Shown: positions 44,180 through 54,730 of the stretch, one piece after another
Layout: each line of letters opens with the position of its first letter
Position numbering within the stretch: the first letter of the stretch is position 1
DNA from: Longimicrobium sp.
GTDB taxonomy: Bacteria; Gemmatimonadota; Gemmatimonadetes; Longimicrobiales; Longimicrobiaceae
Direction: 5' to 3'
Length of the DNA: 64,000 bases
Assembly (NCBI GenBank): GCA_036377595.1
Contig: DASUYB010000029.1
Location: forward strand, 18,942-82,941
Made by a program: the position numbers and the translations under genes
The notes under the pieces: generated by a model
The model's input: only the letters and a program-made list of their open reading frames with translations
What the model was told of the DNA's origin: nothing
The model's database searches: none

Positions 44180-45718
44180 TCACCGTTCGATCTGCTTCCA
44201 CTCGTCGCTGTAGTAGCGCACGAGCGCCTGGTCGTCGAGCCGGTTGGGACGCGCGGGCACCGGCTGCAGGTCGGCGGGAAACTGGAAGAGCGGGGGGAGC
44301 GAGGCACGCGTCAGGAAGCGCAGTCCGTCAGGAAGGGACTCGGGAAGGGTGTAGCCGCCACGGCCGGCCAGCACGAACCCCCACTCGCCGAACGAGGGGA
44401 CGTAGAGATGATACGGCCAGGTGCGCAGCCCCGACGCGGCCAGCGTGCGCTCGATGCTCCAGAACGCGGTGCGCGCGAACATCGGCGACGTGCTCTGCAC
44501 CACTACCAGCCCGTCGCGGGAGAGGTGGGCCTGCAGCGCGCGGTAGAAGGCGGTGGTGTAAAGCTTTCCCACCGCGTAGTTGCTGGGGTCGGGAAAATCG
44601 ACCACCACGAAGTCGAACATCTCGCGGTTGGAGCCAAGCCACACGAAGGCGTCGTCGTTGATCACCCGCACGCGGGGCGAGTTCAGCGAGCCGCGGTTCA
44701 GCCCCACCAGCGTGCGGTTGGTGCGGAAGAGGCGGGTCATCTCCGGGTCCAGGTCCACCAGCGTGACCGAGACGCCGGGGTAGCGCAGGATCTCGCGCAC
44801 GGCCAGCCCGTCGCCGCCGCCCAGGACGAGCACGCGGCGCGCGCCCGGGAGCGCGGCCAGCCCCGGGTGCACCAGCGCCTCGTGGTAGCGGTACTCGTCG
44901 CGCGAGCTGAACTGCAGGTGCCCGTTCAGGAACAGGCGCAGGTCGTCGCGGAAGGCGGTGAGCACGATGCGCTGGTAGCGCGAGTCGCGCGTGAAGATCA
45001 CCGGGTCGGCGTAGATGTCGGCCTCGGCCGAGCGCGTGATCCGCTCCGCCGCGGCCACGCCCGCGCCCAGCACCGCCAGCGACGCCACGCACGCCGCCTG
45101 CAGCGCGCGGCGGCGGGGGAGCACGTCGCGGAAGAGATGGGTGCTCCACAGGGCGACCAGCGCGTTCACCACGCCGAAGGCCAGCGCCGAGCGCACCATC
45201 CCCAGCCGGGGAACGAGGAGGATGGGGAAGAGGAGGGAGGCGAAGAGCGCGCCCAGGTAGTCGAAGGTCAGGACGTTGGCGATCACGTCCTTCAGCTCGT
45301 ACCGGTCGCGCAGGATGCGCATCAGCAGGGGGATCTCCAGCCCCACCAGCGCGCCGGTCACGATCACCAGCAGGTACAGCACCAGGCGGAACGCGTCGGT
45401 CCACGCGAAGGCCAGGAAGAGCGCCGTGGCGCTGTATCCCCCCACCAGCGCCACCATCAGCTCGACGGTGACGAAGCGCCACGCCAGCCCGCGCGTTACG
45501 TAGCGCGACAGGTGGCTCCCCACGCCCATGGCGAACAGGTAGGTGCCGATGACGGTGGAGAACTGCGTGACGCTGTCGCCCAGCAGGTAGCTGCTGAGCG
45601 CGCCGGCCACCAGCTCGTACACCAGCCCGCAGGCGGCGATGAGGAGAACGGTGAGGAACAGCGCGACCGTCACGCCGCGCCCGCCGCCGTCCCGCGCTTC
45701 CGTGTCCGCCGCGTGCAC
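44180..45718 (-). CDS. Membrane-bound spermidine-synthase-like protein
   Basis: Protein of 512 residues: about seven membrane helices in residues 15-220, then a soluble aminopropyltransferase domain. The catalytic fold is clear: LVLGGGDGLAVREILRYP near 294, the acidic LVDLDPEMTRLF near 318, VINDDAFVWL near 350 and VVDFPDPSNYAVGKLYTTAFY near 370. The membrane-fused type transfers or handles aminopropyl groups from decarboxylated SAM; substrate is not proven. GTG start three bases after the DUF350 stop. With speD upstream in the same direction, decarboxylated SAM would be available. Confidence 0.85.
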   Translation of the reverse strand: MHAADTEARDGGGRGVTVALFLTVLLIAACGLVYELVAGALSSYLLGDSVTQFSTVIGTYLFAMGVGSHLSRYVTRGLAWRFVTVELMVALVGGYSATALFLAFAWTDAFRLVLYLLVIVTGALVGLEIPLLMRILRDRYELKDVIANVLTFDYLGALFASLLFPILLVPRLGMVRSALAFGVVNALVALWSTHLFRDVLPRRRALQAACVASLAVLGAGVAAAERITRSAEADIYADPVIFTRDSRYQRIVLTAFRDDLRLFLNGHLQFSSRDEYRYHEALVHPGLAALPGARRVLVLGGGDGLAVREILRYPGVSVTLVDLDPEMTRLFRTNRTLVGLNRGSLNSPRVRVINDDAFVWLGSNREMFDFVVVDFPDPSNYAVGKLYTTAFYRALQAHLSRDGLVVVQSTSPMFARTAFWSIERTLAASGLRTWPYHLYVPSFGEWGFVLAGRGGYTLPESLPDGLRFLTRASLPPLFQFPADLQPVPARPNRLDDQALVRYYSDEWKQIER

Positions 45719-45721
45719 GCG

Positions 45722-45931
45722 CTACCAGATCGCGGCGGCGATGATGATGGAGATGCCGATGGCGATGGCGCCCGACAGCACCGCCAGCGCCGTGTTGTGC
45801 TCGTCGATGATCTCCTTCCACAGCGAGCCGGGCGTCAGCCGGTCCAGCACCACGAACGCCAGCACGAAGATCACGATCCCCAGCAGCGCGTAGACCAGCG
45901 CCGCCACCAGGTGCTGCATCAGGTCGTCCAT
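45722..45931 (-). CDS. DUF350 (YjfL-like) membrane protein
   Basis: Protein of 69 residues with two hydrophobic helices (about 8-28 and 48-68) and the connecting polar segment DEHNTALAVLSGAIAIGI that marks DUF350. Full-length YjfL proteins have four helices; this one is a half-size single unit, which is common. It sits between a tiny membrane protein and the spermidine-synthase-like gene with 3-13 base gaps. Such proteins are linked to envelope stress and polyamine genes in other bacteria. Confidence 0.82.
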   Translation of the reverse strand: MDDLMQHLVAALVYALLGIVIFVLAFVVLDRLTPGSLWKEIIDEHNTALAVLSGAIAIGISIIIAAAIW

Positions 45932-45944
45932 GCGCCTCCCCTTG

Positions 45945-46139
45945 TCATTTGCCCCCCACGTAGCGCCCCGAGCCGGAGTAGTGCGGCCGGTACGCGCCGG
46001 GGTTGTCGCGCACCGAGCGCGGCCCGGCGGCCCCCGGCCGCGGCGGGCCGAACGGCGACCACCCGCGGTACTCCGCCCATCCCAGCAGCGACAGCACCGC
46101 CACGCCGTACAGCACGTATCCGCGCGCTCCCTTCAGCAT
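45945..46139 (-). CDS. Tiny single-helix membrane protein
   Basis: Protein of 64 residues. One membrane helix (YVLYGVAVLSLLGWAEY, residues 8-24), then a Pro/Gly/Arg-rich tail ending SGSGRYVGGK. ATG with GGGGGAAG upstream. Placed 13 bases before DUF350. No family is known to me; its conserved location would be the clue to function. Confidence 0.65.
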   Translation of the reverse strand: MLKGARGYVLYGVAVLSLLGWAEYRGWSPFGPPRPGAAGPRSVRDNPGAYRPHYSGSGRYVGGK

Positions 46140-46197
46140 GTCTTCCCCCTGTCCCGACGTGGATCCCTTCGACGTCCACCCCGGCGTCATACCAGCT

Positions 46198-46342
46198 CCG
46201 GGTGAAGCATCGGCGCGTCCCAGCGAGTTCCCGTGCTGCCGCGATGATAGATCCTTCGGCCTGCAAACGCCTGCACAGACGCCGGTTACGGTCTTGCCGG
46301 CCTCAGGATGACGTCAGCGCGTGGGGATCGGTCCGGGTGCAT
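46198..46342. repeat. 145-base repeat, copy 2 (direct partner at 42331)
   Basis: Direct repeat of 42331-42471. It interrupts the polyamine gene series between the tiny membrane protein and the DUF4178 gene. Confidence 0.75.
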
Positions 46343-46368
46343 AACCCGGATTTCGTATCAGCATCATA

Positions 46369-48252
46369 TCAGTCGCTCGGCGGGTAGTCGCTCTCCGCCC
46401 AGCGGGCGGACTCGAACGTTCCCACGCGCAGCGAGGCCAGCCCGGGCGGAAGGAGCAGGAGGAGCGCGGCCACCACGTACATCCACCCCGACGGCACGTC
46501 GCGCCGCACGGAGACCTCGTACGAGTAGGGACGCTCGCCCTGCGGCTCCACGCGCAGCCAGTAGCGGCCGGGCGGCACGCCGGGCACCTTCACGTGCCCC
46601 GAATGCGAGCCCTCGGTCCAGTGCTCGCCGCCGTCCACCCCCTCGTAGAAGCTGACCTCGCGGCCGAAGCGCGTGGCGCTCCCGGCGCTGTCGGCCAGCG
46701 AGAAGTCGAAGTACGCCCACTCGTTCTGCACGTCGGCGTGGACGTCGACCTCCACGTTGCTGGTGCGCCCGCCCAGCACCAGCGGCCCGATCACCTGCCC
46801 CTGCTGGTCCTCGGGCGCCAGCGGGTCGAACTCGAAGCGGCGCGTTTCCACCGTGGCGCCGCCCTGGGCGTAGCGGAAGATGGCCAGCGCCGCGAGCGCC
46901 GCCAGCATCACCAGCGCCGCCCGCCACTTCGGCCACGCGCGGACGCCGCCCGGGATGGGCTGGTTGGCGTACACGCCCCGCGGGTGGGGCGGCCGCCCCT
47001 GCAGCCCGAACGCTTTCCAGACCGCCGCGCCGGGGAGGTACTCCGAGAGCGTCCACGTGGTCTCGCCCTCGGTCTCCTCCGACGACAGCATGTACGGCGG
47101 CGCCACGAAGTCGCTCACGCCCACCCGGTCGCCGGCCCGCACCTCCCACGGGAACTCGCCCAGCACGAAGGTGGTCTCGGCCACCGCACGCTGGAAATGC
47201 CGGTACCGGCGCCCGCCCAGGGTGGCCACCGGGCGTCCGTGCCGGGTGAGCTGCGGCACCTCGCGGAGGGTGGCGCCCAGGCTCCAGTGGCCCTGGTACT
47301 CGGTCAGGTAGCGGAACCCGCGGGCGGGGGAGAAGAGCAGGTACTCGTCCCACGGATAGTCGCGCCCCTCCACCCGGATCGAGCGCACCTGGAAGCCGAT
47401 CACCTCCCACGGCTGGCCGTCCAGCGTGCCCGCGGTGCCCAGGGGGATCTTCGGAGTGCGCTCGAGGCGCGAATGGTAGGTCTGCAGCAGCTGCAGGGCC
47501 GGCGTGCGCGCGTCGAGCACCGACCGGCAGTGCGCGCACACCACGTTCACGGTGCGGTCGGCGGCGCGCACGATGACGGTGCCGGCGCAGTTGGGGCAGT
47601 TCAGCGTCTGGGTGGCGGCCTTCACCTCCTCGGGCTCGCGCAGCTCCGTCAGCCCGAGCTCGTCGAACGTCACCGCGCGGCCCACGAACAGCAGCGGCGG
47701 GCTTTCGCTGTAGTCGATGGTGCCGAAGCGGCCCCGTCCGCCCATCAGGTCGGCGAAGACCTTCTCCCCCGCCTCCCACTCCTCGAACGGCAGCTCGCCC
47801 TCGGTGCCGGCGTACCGGGCCCGCGTCACCACGCTCACGGTGAGCCGCTCGCCCCCGACGTCCACGGCCATCCCGGGGTGCACCTCGTGCGCGCCGGGGA
47901 CGGGCGGCGCCGGCGCCTGCGCGGTTACGGCGTACTCGGCCTGCGCGTCGGAGAGCCACCCGGTGCCGCCGTCGTCGTACGCCAGGTGCCACTCGTTCCA
48001 GCGGCCGCGCTCGTAGGCGTACACCAGCCGGCCCACCACCTGGAAGCGGCGGCCGTCGTGCGCGCCGCGCGTGCCCAGGCGGATGGGCGAGACGCTGGGC
48101 GGCACGGTGGACTTGACGCCCACGGCGCGCAGGTCCACGTCGGTGCGCACCAGCACCGACGTGCAGTAGCGGCAGGTGGTCTGCACGCTGGCGGCGGAGA
48201 CGAACTCCACCGGCGCGCCGCAGCTGGGGCAGCGGCCCGTCGGGCGCGTCAC
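46369..48252 (-). CDS. DUF4178 protein with zinc ribbons
   Basis: Protein of 627 residues. Two zinc-ribbon-like sites are seen: CPSCG near 8-12 with CRYC near 28-31, and CPNC with CAHC about residues 210-235. Between and after them are DUF4178 beta domains (repeated PPSVSPIRLGTRG / PKIPLGTAGTLDG patterns near 55 and 255). Membrane helices lie near 455-475 and close to the C-terminus (MYVVAALLLLLPPGLASL). The GTG start overlaps the speD stop by four bases, so it is translated with speD. DUF4178, DUF350 and spermidine-synthase-like genes are repeatedly grouped in bacteria. Confidence 0.8.
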   Translation of the reverse strand: MTRPTGRCPSCGAPVEFVSAASVQTTCRYCTSVLVRTDVDLRAVGVKSTVPPSVSPIRLGTRGAHDGRRFQVVGRLVYAYERGRWNEWHLAYDDGGTGWLSDAQAEYAVTAQAPAPPVPGAHEVHPGMAVDVGGERLTVSVVTRARYAGTEGELPFEEWEAGEKVFADLMGGRGRFGTIDYSESPPLLFVGRAVTFDELGLTELREPEEVKAATQTLNCPNCAGTVIVRAADRTVNVVCAHCRSVLDARTPALQLLQTYHSRLERTPKIPLGTAGTLDGQPWEVIGFQVRSIRVEGRDYPWDEYLLFSPARGFRYLTEYQGHWSLGATLREVPQLTRHGRPVATLGGRRYRHFQRAVAETTFVLGEFPWEVRAGDRVGVSDFVAPPYMLSSEETEGETTWTLSEYLPGAAVWKAFGLQGRPPHPRGVYANQPIPGGVRAWPKWRAALVMLAALAALAIFRYAQGGATVETRRFEFDPLAPEDQQGQVIGPLVLGGRTSNVEVDVHADVQNEWAYFDFSLADSAGSATRFGREVSFYEGVDGGEHWTEGSHSGHVKVPGVPPGRYWLRVEPQGERPYSYEVSVRRDVPSGWMYVVAALLLLLPPGLASLRVGTFESARWAESDYPPSD

Positions 48253-48710
48253 GGGCGGGCGGCGGGAACGGCGGCGTACGGCCGGTCCACGGCGCGCACC
48301 GTCACCTCGGTGGCGCCGAACAGCTCGCGCAGCCGCGCCTCGTAGTCCCACTCCGCCCGGGGGACGCAGCAGAACAGGTCCAGGCAGAGCGAGCCGTGCT
48401 CGGGAAAGGTGTGCACCGACAGGTGGCTCTCGGACAGCAGGCACACCCCGGTGATGCCGCCGGGCCCCGGGAACTGGTGCCACTGCGGCTCGGCCACCGG
48501 GTGCAGCCCCAGCTCGCCGACCATGCGCGCGAACAGCGTGCGCAGCGCGGCCGGGTCGGCCAGCGCGGCCGGGCGGCAGCCATGCGCCTCGACCAGCCAC
48601 TCGCGCCCGCTCACGGCGCGCGCCTCTGCGCGCGGGCCGCGGGGCAGGTGCGGGATGGGCCGAAACGGGCGGGGCGGTGGGTCAACGGACGGCAGGGAAC
48701 GAGGCGTCAT
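48249..48710 (-). CDS. speD: S-adenosylmethionine decarboxylase
   Basis: Makes decarboxylated SAM, the aminopropyl donor for spermidine. 153 residues, class 1b prokaryotic type. LLSESHLSVHTFPEHGSLCLDLF (about 93-115) contains the Ser that becomes the pyruvoyl group, the catalytic His and the Cys. The proenzyme would cleave before this Ser. ATG at 48710 chosen; a TTG at 48761 would add 17 residues. It is the first gene of the polyamine series, coupled to DUF4178. Confidence 0.88.
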   Translation of the reverse strand: MTPRSLPSVDPPPRPFRPIPHLPRGPRAEARAVSGREWLVEAHGCRPAALADPAALRTLFARMVGELGLHPVAEPQWHQFPGPGGITGVCLLSESHLSVHTFPEHGSLCLDLFCCVPRAEWDYEARLRELFGATEVTVRAVDRPYAAVPAARP

Positions 48711-48934
48711 CGGGTCCGGTGATCGAAGCGTCAACCTACCCGGCGCGCCGATGGCCGACAAGCGTCGTTCGCTGGCCGCGCCGGTCCGGGCCGGGAAGGG
48801 GCGAAGGGCCTCGTGATGCTCGGCCGCGGCCTCCTCCCGAACACGCCCACCGAATACGAACTGGTTGGGGCGGTGGTTTCAAGCTGAAGCCCGCAAACGA
48901 CTTGAACGAGCGGCGAGCCGAAGTCGTGAAGTGG

Positions 48935-50050
48935 TCAGCGCGCGCGGATTGCCCGCACCACCTCGTGCAGAGGCTCCCTGAAAGTGGCAACGAAGCGGAT
49001 CGTCGTTCGAATCAGGAAATCGGCCATCTCGGGCCAGCGATCCCGGTCGTACAGATTGCCGTCAGTAGTCACGTCGATGCGGCAGCCCTTGCCCTCGTCG
49101 TTACGGAACCAGTGGATCGGCATCGCCATCGCCGCTTCGAACTCCACGCGCCGCGCGAACAGCGCATCGAAGATCAGCTCGTTCTCCTGCCGCTCCCGGT
49201 TGATGTAAACCTCGACGCGGGACGCGCTGCGCGTGGCCACCATGTTGAACACGATACCGCCGATCCCCGAGCCGGTCCCGATCCACGCGTCGTTGCCCGG
49301 GCTGATGTTGCGGAAGAGGTCGGTTTCCCCATTCATGCGCTCGAGCACGTACGTCCAGAATGCGCGCCGCACGCGGTGACGCTCGGGGATTTCTTTCTGC
49401 CGGAGAGCATCTTCCTGTGTCTTCCCGGCTATGCCGATGATGTACTCCTCGGCCCCGCGCAGCGGAATGATCTGTTCCAGGCCAAGAAAGAGCTCGTCTC
49501 CAAGCGAGTACACGGTCACTTCGAAGCACTGGACCTGTAGCTTGTAGTTCATCAGCCACAGTACCGTAGAGGTGACTTCCTTGCGGAAATGACCGGCGAT
49601 GAGGATGATCCGCTGCGAGAACCCCGGGTTCAGATCCAACTCTTCGTACTCTGCGTGGAAGAACTCGGCGAGCCGGTCCGCGGCCGAGGCTCCGGTGGAT
49701 TGCTGATCCAAAAAGTGCTGGAAGACGCTGCGGATCTGCTCCTTGGTGAGAGAGGAGCAATAGGATGCGTATTTCAGCGCCTGCCACGTTACGTCGCGCC
49801 CGGAATCGTCGAGCTTGTTTTCGATGATGACGAGGTTCCCCCGCTTGTCCAGCGCCAGGAGATCCAGCCGTTCCGCGGTGTCCGCGAAGCCGGCGAACTC
49901 CTTCTGGATCACGAGAAGTTCCTCACCCAGCGCGACGGGGTGATTCGCGATCCATTCCTGCAGGTTGGACCGCTCGCGGAGGCCCAATTCGGCAAAGGTG
50001 CGCCGCTGGAGCGGCTCGATCCGGTTGGTAGAGCGGTTGATCAGGTACAT
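48935..50050 (-). CDS. DUF4268-type protein with PD-(D/E)xK-like nuclease fold
   Basis: Protein of 371 residues. The N-terminal part has the restriction-endonuclease-like pattern ERLDLLALDKRGNLVIIENK: Glu60, Asp63, then Glu77-x-Lys79, followed by a helix with WQALKYASY. Residues about 225-371 (RAFWTYVLERMN, AMPIHWFRNDEGKGCRI) match DUF4268, a domain that accompanies such nucleases. The gene stands alone and has lower GC than its neighbours, as expected for a defence or mobile gene. DNA cleavage is inferred. ATG with GGGGAC upstream. Confidence 0.75.
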   Translation of the reverse strand: MYLINRSTNRIEPLQRRTFAELGLRERSNLQEWIANHPVALGEELLVIQKEFAGFADTAERLDLLALDKRGNLVIIENKLDDSGRDVTWQALKYASYCSSLTKEQIRSVFQHFLDQQSTGASAADRLAEFFHAEYEELDLNPGFSQRIILIAGHFRKEVTSTVLWLMNYKLQVQCFEVTVYSLGDELFLGLEQIIPLRGAEEYIIGIAGKTQEDALRQKEIPERHRVRRAFWTYVLERMNGETDLFRNISPGNDAWIGTGSGIGGIVFNMVATRSASRVEVYINRERQENELIFDALFARRVEFEAAMAMPIHWFRNDEGKGCRIDVTTDGNLYDRDRWPEMADFLIRTTIRFVATFREPLHEVVRAIRAR

Positions 50051-50168
50051 GTGCGGGTCCCCTAAGTAACGAACACGATCGCGATCAAGAACCTTTTCGC
50101 GCCGACGCCGAGGAGGCGGAGCACGACCGAATGCTCCGCCTCCACGTCAACGGGGATCGATCTTTCGA

Positions 50169-50352
50169 CTCAATCCGCCGCGACCGCCTCCTCCCGCTCG
50201 GCTCCAGCCGTCCCCGCCGAATCCACCACCGGCAGGTACACCTCGCCGCCCTTGGCGCGGAACTCGGCGCTCTTGGCGGCCATCCCCTCCTCCGCCTCCT
50301 GCAGCTTCGCGGCGTAGTCGCGCACGTCCTGCGTGATCTTCGTCGAGCAGAA
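50169..50352 (-). pseudogene. Duplicated 3' end of thiC (184 bases)
   Basis: These 184 bases match the last 184 bases of thiC (50596-50779) with the same length, orientation and stop, differing at about a dozen positions. In the thiC frame it reads [16 protein letters not shown] and ends EEAVAAD, so it starts just after the FeS cysteine motif. It lacks the rest of thiC and any start, so it is a remnant of duplication. It lies right after the 54-residue gene at 50359, which therefore sits between two thiC ends. Confidence 0.85.
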
Positions 50353-50358
50353 ACCGGT

Positions 50359-50523
50359 TTACTTGCGCTGCAGGATGGCGTCGATCCGGTTCCACTCCTG
50401 CACCAGGTCCGCGCGGTCGTCGGCGTCCAGGTCCTCGCCTCCGCTCATCAGCTTCATCAGGCGGTCGCGCCGCTGCTCCAGCTTCGCGCGCTCCGCGTCG
50501 GTCAGCGTCGTGGAGTCTGCCAT
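50359..50523 (-). CDS. Small helical acidic protein between the thiC ends
   Basis: Protein of 54 residues: MADSTTLTDAERAKLEQRRD, then a helical, charged remainder ending AILQRK. ATG with GGAGGAAG directly upstream, so translation is likely. It has Leu/Arg/Asp-rich amphipathic helices and no cysteines. It lies between thiC and the duplicated thiC tail. Function unknown. Confidence 0.6.
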   Translation of the reverse strand: MADSTTLTDAERAKLEQRRDRLMKLMSGGEDLDADDRADLVQEWNRIDAILQRK

Positions 50524-50596
50524 TCTCTTCCTCCGATTCCGGTGGATGGTGCTGTCACAGTTGGCGACCCCGGTTCCTGGACGCCGACACAACGTC

Positions 50597-52590
<1,994 letters not shown>

Positions 52591-52766
52591 GTGGATCGGA
52601 AGTTAGGGCAAGCGGGGGAGGAAGACCAGACCCGCCGTCCCGGGCCGATCCTCGCTCCCCCGTTCTCCGTCGTGATGCGTTTGCTTGATTCCGTCGCGAA
52701 ACGCGATCACCTTGGCAGAGGAGCCGCCATTTCGGCGGCAGGACGGAGTCGCCGTTGGGCAGGGAG

Positions 52767-54215
52767 ATGAAGACGCGTCTGCAGAAGAAGGCTTCACAGC
52801 CGAGCGAGGTCACGGACGTCACGCCGCCGCGCGTCCGCGCCCGTGCGCGTGGAGATGCGCTCGCGGCTCCGGGCGCGGCGCACCGCTTCGACGGCATCCC
52901 CATCCATCCGCCCTCCCCGCGCGCGGACGAGCCGGTGCGCGAGGCCGGGGACGTGCACGAGACGGCCCGGCGCGGCGTGGCCGGCCCCGGCGCGGAGATG
53001 CCGCATCTCCGCGCCATCCAGCGCTCCTTCGGCCGCCACGACCTGTCCGGCGTGCGCGCCCACGTGGCCGGAGAGGCGGCGGGCGCGGGCGAGCGCATCG
53101 GCGCGGCCGCGTACGCCACCGGCGAGCGCGTCGCCTTCCGCAAGCCGCCGTCGCTGCGCACCGCGGCGCACGAGGCTGCGCACGTGGTCCAGCAGCGCGG
53201 CGGCGCGGTGCCGGCGGGCGCCGTCGGCCGCGCGGGCGACGCGCACGAGCGCCACGCCGACGCGGTGGCCGAGCGCGTGGCGCAGGGCGGCTCGGCGGAA
53301 TCGCTGCTCGACGCCTACGCCCCGCGCGCGATCGGCGGCGGCCAGCACGCGGTCGGCGCGGCGGTGCAGATGGAGGACGAGCCCACCCTCACGCCCTACA
53401 AGAAGAAGGGCGTGATCGACCAGTACGCGTTCACCGAGAAGGCGGGGCAGAAGCCGCTCTGGCTCAAGCCGGCCGTGGTCGCCTTCTTCGGCGGCGCCGG
53501 GTGGGAGGTGTTCCTCTGGGCGAAGGCGAGGGGATTCTCGTCGTTCGCCGGGCTGTTCATGATGGCCCAGGCGTCGCTGGAGTCGGGGTACGGCCAGGGG
53601 AACGGAGGCGAGGCGTACCACAACCTGTTCTCCCTGATGGGCGGTCCCAAGGGGAACATCGGCACGGCGCACGGCAACCTGCAGAAATTCTCCAGCTACC
53701 AGGAAGGGCTGGACGCGTACGCGAAGACGCTCAACACCAACTTCGCGGGGATGATGGCGCAGGACACCGGCCTCTACTTCCAGGAGAGCTTCACGCCCGA
53801 CGACGTCAACCGGATCTTCCGCCAGTTCAACTACTGGAAGCCGCCCGTCTACCTGGGTGACGAGAACACCGACTACGGCCGCGACCTGTTCAAGCAGATG
53901 GGCTTCATCGCCGGGCCGCTCCTGGCCGTGATCAAGGGGAAGATCGCCGCGGTCGGAGACGAGTGGAACATGGCCTACCAGCAGGCCGACTCGCCGGACC
54001 AGGAGGACGCGGAGTACTGGCGCGGCCAGACCTCCATCCTGCGCGAGGAGTTCAAGGCGCTGAACAACTACTACGTGGAGATCGAGACCGCGCGCGCCAC
54101 CGCGGCCACGAAGCTCTCCGAGCACGACGCGCTCAAGGCCGCCGGCAAGATCGCCCCCAAGCCCAAGAAGGCCGCGACGCCGGCGAAAGCGGCCACGCCG
54201 GCTGCACCGAAATGA
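52767..54215 (+). CDS. DUF4157 protein with C-terminal glucosaminidase domain
   Basis: Protein of 482 residues. Residues 1-75 are basic and disordered. Residues about 78-155 are DUF4157 (eCIS core): [27 protein letters not shown] and [12 protein letters not shown] with the HExxH-like His135-Glu136-His139. The region 250-345 is a peptidoglycan glucosaminidase of the GH73 type, [13 protein letters not shown] with Glu272, then [17 protein letters not shown]-terminal helical and Lys/Ala/Pro tail follows. DUF4157 is a marker of cargo for extracellular contractile injection systems, so a cell-wall-cutting effector is the best call. TTG at 52755 has good ribosome spacing and is an alternative start. 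Confidence 0.82.
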   Translation: MKTRLQKKASQPSEVTDVTPPRVRARARGDALAAPGAAHRFDGIPIHPPSPRADEPVREAGDVHETARRGVAGPGAEMPHLRAIQRSFGRHDLSGVRAHVAGEAAGAGERIGAAAYATGERVAFRKPPSLRTAAHEAAHVVQQRGGAVPAGAVGRAGDAHERHADAVAERVAQGGSAESLLDAYAPRAIGGGQHAVGAAVQMEDEPTLTPYKKKGVIDQYAFTEKAGQKPLWLKPAVVAFFGGAGWEVFLWAKARGFSSFAGLFMMAQASLESGYGQGNGGEAYHNLFSLMGGPKGNIGTAHGNLQKFSSYQEGLDAYAKTLNTNFAGMMAQDTGLYFQESFTPDDVNRIFRQFNYWKPPVYLGDENTDYGRDLFKQMGFIAGPLLAVIKGKIAAVGDEWNMAYQQADSPDQEDAEYWRGQTSILREEFKALNNYYVEIETARATAATKLSEHDALKAAGKIAPKPKKAATPAKAATPAAPK

Positions 54216-54312
54216 GGGAGTGACGCACAGAGTTCGGACAGGGCAGGCGGCCTTGCCGCGATCCGGTGCACCACGCCCTAAAACGCGGCCGTTATGATAC
54301 TCCTCACATGAC

Positions 54313-54336
54313 GAAGGCCCGCCGAAGCGGGCCTTC
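54313..54336. terminator. Perfect hairpin after the lipoprotein gene
   Basis: GAAGGCCCGC pairs exactly with GCGGGCCTTC around a CGAA loop. It is between the DUF4157 gene (+) and the lipoprotein gene (-) and likely ends both. Confidence 0.7.
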
Positions 54337-54360
54337 CCTCCATCACTCGCGCCAAATCCG

Positions 54361-54597
54361 TCAATTTCCGCCGACCAGCACTCCGCCTCCGCGCGACGTC
54401 GAGTCTGACGGCACGTCGGTTTCGTTCGTGGGCGAGTTGGTGGTGCTGTCGACAGCGTTGCCTCCCACCAGCACGCCGCCGCCATCAAAGCGCGGGGTTG
54501 CGGGTGCGAAGGGCGTATCCGTGCTCGTTCCCCCGCATGCGGCAAGGAAGACGATTCCGACCAGGGCTGGAATGAGACGAGACCACCGACTCATCAT
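54361..54597 (-). CDS. Small lipoprotein with duplicated GGGVLVGGN motif
   Basis: Protein of 78 residues. Signal with lipobox FLAAC near residue 21. The mature part of about 58 residues is Ser/Thr/Asp-rich and holds GGGVLVGGN twice: once near residue 38 and again as the last nine residues. Two adjacent ATG codons (54597, 54594) are possible starts. No enzymatic role is evident. The exact repeat ending at the C-terminus suggests a recognition or export signal, or a leader for modification. It lies next to the DUF4157 gene, converging on it. Confidence 0.65.
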   Translation of the reverse strand: MMSRWSRLIPALVGIVFLAACGGTSTDTPFAPATPRFDGGGVLVGGNAVDSTTNSPTNETDVPSDSTSRGGGVLVGGN

Positions 54598-54730
54598 GTC
54601 CTCCAATACGCTGCGGTTTCCGGCGTTTCGTGGATCTCCGGAAGGCAACTCCTGTGCCGTGTGAGTAGCGCGTGTCTACGCTTACGGCGCGGACACCCGG
54701 CACGAAAAGTTTACCCGCCCCGACATCGGT

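Noticed and set aside
46598..48345. 583-residue + strand frame opposite the DUF4178 gene
   Set aside because: Antisense of a gene with two zinc ribbons and membrane helices; no domain of its own.
50147..50395. Minus-strand frame of 82 residues over the duplicated thiC end
   Set aside because: In a different frame from thiC; the Arg/Gly-rich sequence is a shifted reading of the duplicated tail.
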